From NCBI GenBank assembly GCA_017578085.1, contig PKQR01000118.1, positions 1 through 6,878 on the forward strand: a stretch of DNA of 6,878 bases. The letters run 5' to 3'. The position numbers were made by a program, and so were the translations under genes. This document shows positions 6,037 through 6,878 of the stretch, one piece after another. The notes beneath the pieces are model-generated. The model was not told the origin of the DNA, made no database searches, and saw only the letters and a list, made by a program, of their open reading frames with translations. The stretch is from Bacillota bacterium (GTDB lineage: Bacteria; Bacillota; Limnochordia; Limnochordales; ZCTH02-B6). Positions within the stretch are counted from its first letter, which is position 1. Each line of letters starts with the position of its first letter.

Positions 6037-6339
6037 CTAGGGGCCGCTGGGATGGCCGTTAGGGCCGGTTTGCTCCTCGGCGTCGGCCTTTGCCAGCATC
6101 TCCTGCAGCTTGCCCGTGTGGATCAGGTGGCGAACCTCAAACACTTGCCCGATGAAGCGGTCGCCCACATACACCTGCGGCACGCTGCGGACTCCGGAGA
6201 GCAACGCGAGGGCCTCGCGGCTGCCGGGGATCTGGCTGATGTCCACCTCGCGATAGGGGATGCCCGCCTGTTCGAGGAGGCGCTTGACCGCGGCGCAGTC
6301 GAGGCAGTTGGGCACCGTGTAGACGGTTACCTGGGGCAT
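6037..6339 (-). CDS. Glutaredoxin-like / NrdH-like thioredoxin-fold protein
   Basis: A 100-residue single-domain thioredoxin-fold protein. The first strand, QVTVYTVPNC, leads into the redox motif C12-L-D-C15 at the start of helix 1, followed by AAVKRLLEQAGIPYREVDIS as in glutaredoxins and NrdH. SVPQVYVGDRFIG (52-64) carries the cis-proline (Pro54) that faces the active site. The last 15 or so residues are a polar Gly/Pro tail with no recognisable fold. Expected role: dithiol reductant or disulfide exchange in the cytoplasm; the partner is unknown. The ATG at 6339 is chosen because the fold begins right there; the Shine-Dalgarno signal is poor (GGTGGTG). An in-frame ATG pair at 6393/6390 would add about 18 residues. 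It lies 143 bp downstream of the molybdoenzyme gene on the same strand. Confidence 0.9.
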   Translation of the reverse strand: MPQVTVYTVPNCLDCAAVKRLLEQAGIPYREVDISQIPGSREALALLSGVRSVPQVYVGDRFIGQVFEVRHLIHTGKLQEMLAKADAEEQTGPNGHPSGP

Positions 6340-6388
6340 ATGCACCACCGGGCGCAAATTGGGCTGGCTGCACCGGCCGCCGGCTTCC

Positions 6389-6397
6389 ATCATACCA
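6389..6397 (-). promoter_or_regulatory. Possible extended -10 promoter element for the glutaredoxin-like gene
   Basis: On the minus strand the bases read TGGTATGAT, an extended -10 (TGnTATnAT). Transcription would start about 40 nt before the ATG at 6339. No good -35 hexamer is found at 16-18 bp, and the same bases include a possible upstream start codon, so the call is weak. Confidence 0.28.
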
Positions 6398-6450
6398 GAT
6401 GCGCACGCGGGCGAGACCATCCAGTGCTGAAATGACACGCTGTCCCATCC

Positions 6451-6482
6451 CCAGCCGGCAGCGCCCTCCCGTCCCCGGCTGG
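6451..6482 (-). repeat. Inverted repeat immediately after the molybdoenzyme stop codon
   Basis: CCAGCCGG (6451-6458) and CCGGCTGG (6475-6482) make an 8-bp stem with a 16-nt loop, ending at the base next to the TAG codon (6483-6485). No T-run follows on the minus strand, so it is a poor intrinsic terminator; it might protect the 3' end of the transcript or mean little. Confidence 0.4.
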
Positions 6483-6878
6483 CTATGCCCGCACCGACAC
6501 CCGCCGGCGATGCCACCCGGAGGCCCCGTCGGGCAAGGGCGGCGCGACGGTTTCCGTTTGCACCTGTCCCGTGCCGTCGATGGCCCGCACCACCAGCTCC
6601 GCGCTGCCTGGCGCGTCGGGCGTCCACGGGACGGCCCACAGCCGCCACGCGTAAGGGCCGAGAGGCTCTTTGAGCTCGGCCGGCATCCACGTTTGCCCCC
6701 CGTCCACCGACACCTCGACCGCCGAGACGCCCCGGTCGCCGGCAAACGCCACGCCGCCGATGATCAGCGGCTCGCCGGCCCGCAGCTGGGCGCCCGTGGG
6801 AACGTCGATCCGGGACCACGTCTTGATGACGGCTGTGTCGCTCCAGCCCCGGCGGGCCCAGTACCCTTTGAAGTCGTA
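6483..6878 (-). CDS. Sulfite oxidase-type molybdopterin oxidoreductase, C-terminal domain (partial at right edge)
   Basis: The last 131 residues of a longer protein, open through base 6878 and ending in TAG at 6483-6485. It starts YDFKGYWARRGWSDTAVIKTWSRIDVP, the junction after the Mo-cofactor domain of sulfite-oxidase-family enzymes, and continues into the immunoglobulin-like Mo-co dimerisation domain. Recognisable there are IIGGVAFAGDRGVSAVEVSV followed by DGGQTW, then WRLWAVPWTP, then ELVVRAIDGTGQVQTE, and LPDGASGWH near the end. Bacterial relatives are often membrane-anchored or exported enzymes that oxidise sulfite or related compounds, but the catalytic domain and any signal or membrane part lie outside, so substrate and location cannot be judged. 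The glutaredoxin-like gene follows on the same strand after 143 bp. Confidence 0.9.
   Translation of the reverse strand, partial: YDFKGYWARRGWSDTAVIKTWSRIDVPTGAQLRAGEPLIIGGVAFAGDRGVSAVEVSVDGGQTWMPAELKEPLGPYAWRLWAVPWTPDAPGSAELVVRAIDGTGQVQTETVAPPLPDGASGWHRRRVSVRA

Noticed and set aside
6001..6435. Plus-strand 144-codon frame opposite the glutaredoxin-like gene
   Set aside because: No recognisable domain; it lies antisense to a gene with clear CxxC and cis-proline motifs.
6340..6819. Long minus-strand frame (to 6819) that would fuse about 160 extra residues to the glutaredoxin-like protein
   Set aside because: The upstream part overlaps the molybdoenzyme gene in another frame and is Arg/Gly/Ala-rich; the thioredoxin fold begins at ATG 6339.
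1..6878. CRISPR arrays, tRNA or rRNA genes, transposases, phage or defence genes
   Set aside because: No regularly spaced repeats, cloverleaf, conserved rRNA segments or matching protein motifs were seen on either strand.

Overview
The window is GC-rich DNA, densely coded on both strands, from a bacterial chromosome. Strong GGAGG-type Shine-Dalgarno sites, a TcyP-type cystine symporter and GC-rich intrinsic terminators would suit a high-GC member of the Bacillota. One feature argues against a typical monoderm of that phylum: the solute-binding protein has a plain signal peptidase I leader and no lipobox. The taxonomic placement is inference only.

Layout from left to right. The window opens inside the 3' end of a cystine symporter gene (tcyP, + strand), closed by a perfect intrinsic terminator (259-292). 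About 360 bp without a convincing gene follow. They hold a short palindrome and a minus-strand hydrophobic reading frame that may be a relic. A five-gene + strand sugar-uptake unit then runs from 654 to 5893. It encodes a periplasmic-type sugar-binding protein, two binding-protein-dependent permeases, and two NAD(P)-dependent dehydrogenases of the Gfo/Idh/MocA family. A strong intrinsic terminator (1958-1995) lies between the binding-protein gene and the first permease, and probably acts as an internal attenuator. The unit ends in another terminator (5942-5989) whose 3' arm is tandemly duplicated. On the minus strand, converging on it, are a small glutaredoxin-like protein (6037-6339) and the C-terminal end of a sulfite-oxidase-type molybdopterin oxidoreductase (6483 to beyond the right edge).

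How the genes may work together. The binding protein and permeases would import a sugar, polyol or glycoside using an ATPase encoded elsewhere, since none lies in the unit. The two dehydrogenases would then oxidise and/or reduce it inside the cell. With only two dehydrogenases before the terminator, oxidation by one and reduction by the other (net epimerisation through a keto-sugar) is an attractive but unproven model. The flanking genes (cystine import, thiol-disulfide protein, sulfite-oxidase-like enzyme) loosely share a sulfur/redox theme but are separate transcription units.

I found no CRISPR array, tRNA, rRNA, transposase, phage or defence genes. The points most worth a second look are the paired dehydrogenases, the internal attenuator, the non-lipoprotein binding protein and the duplicated terminator arm.
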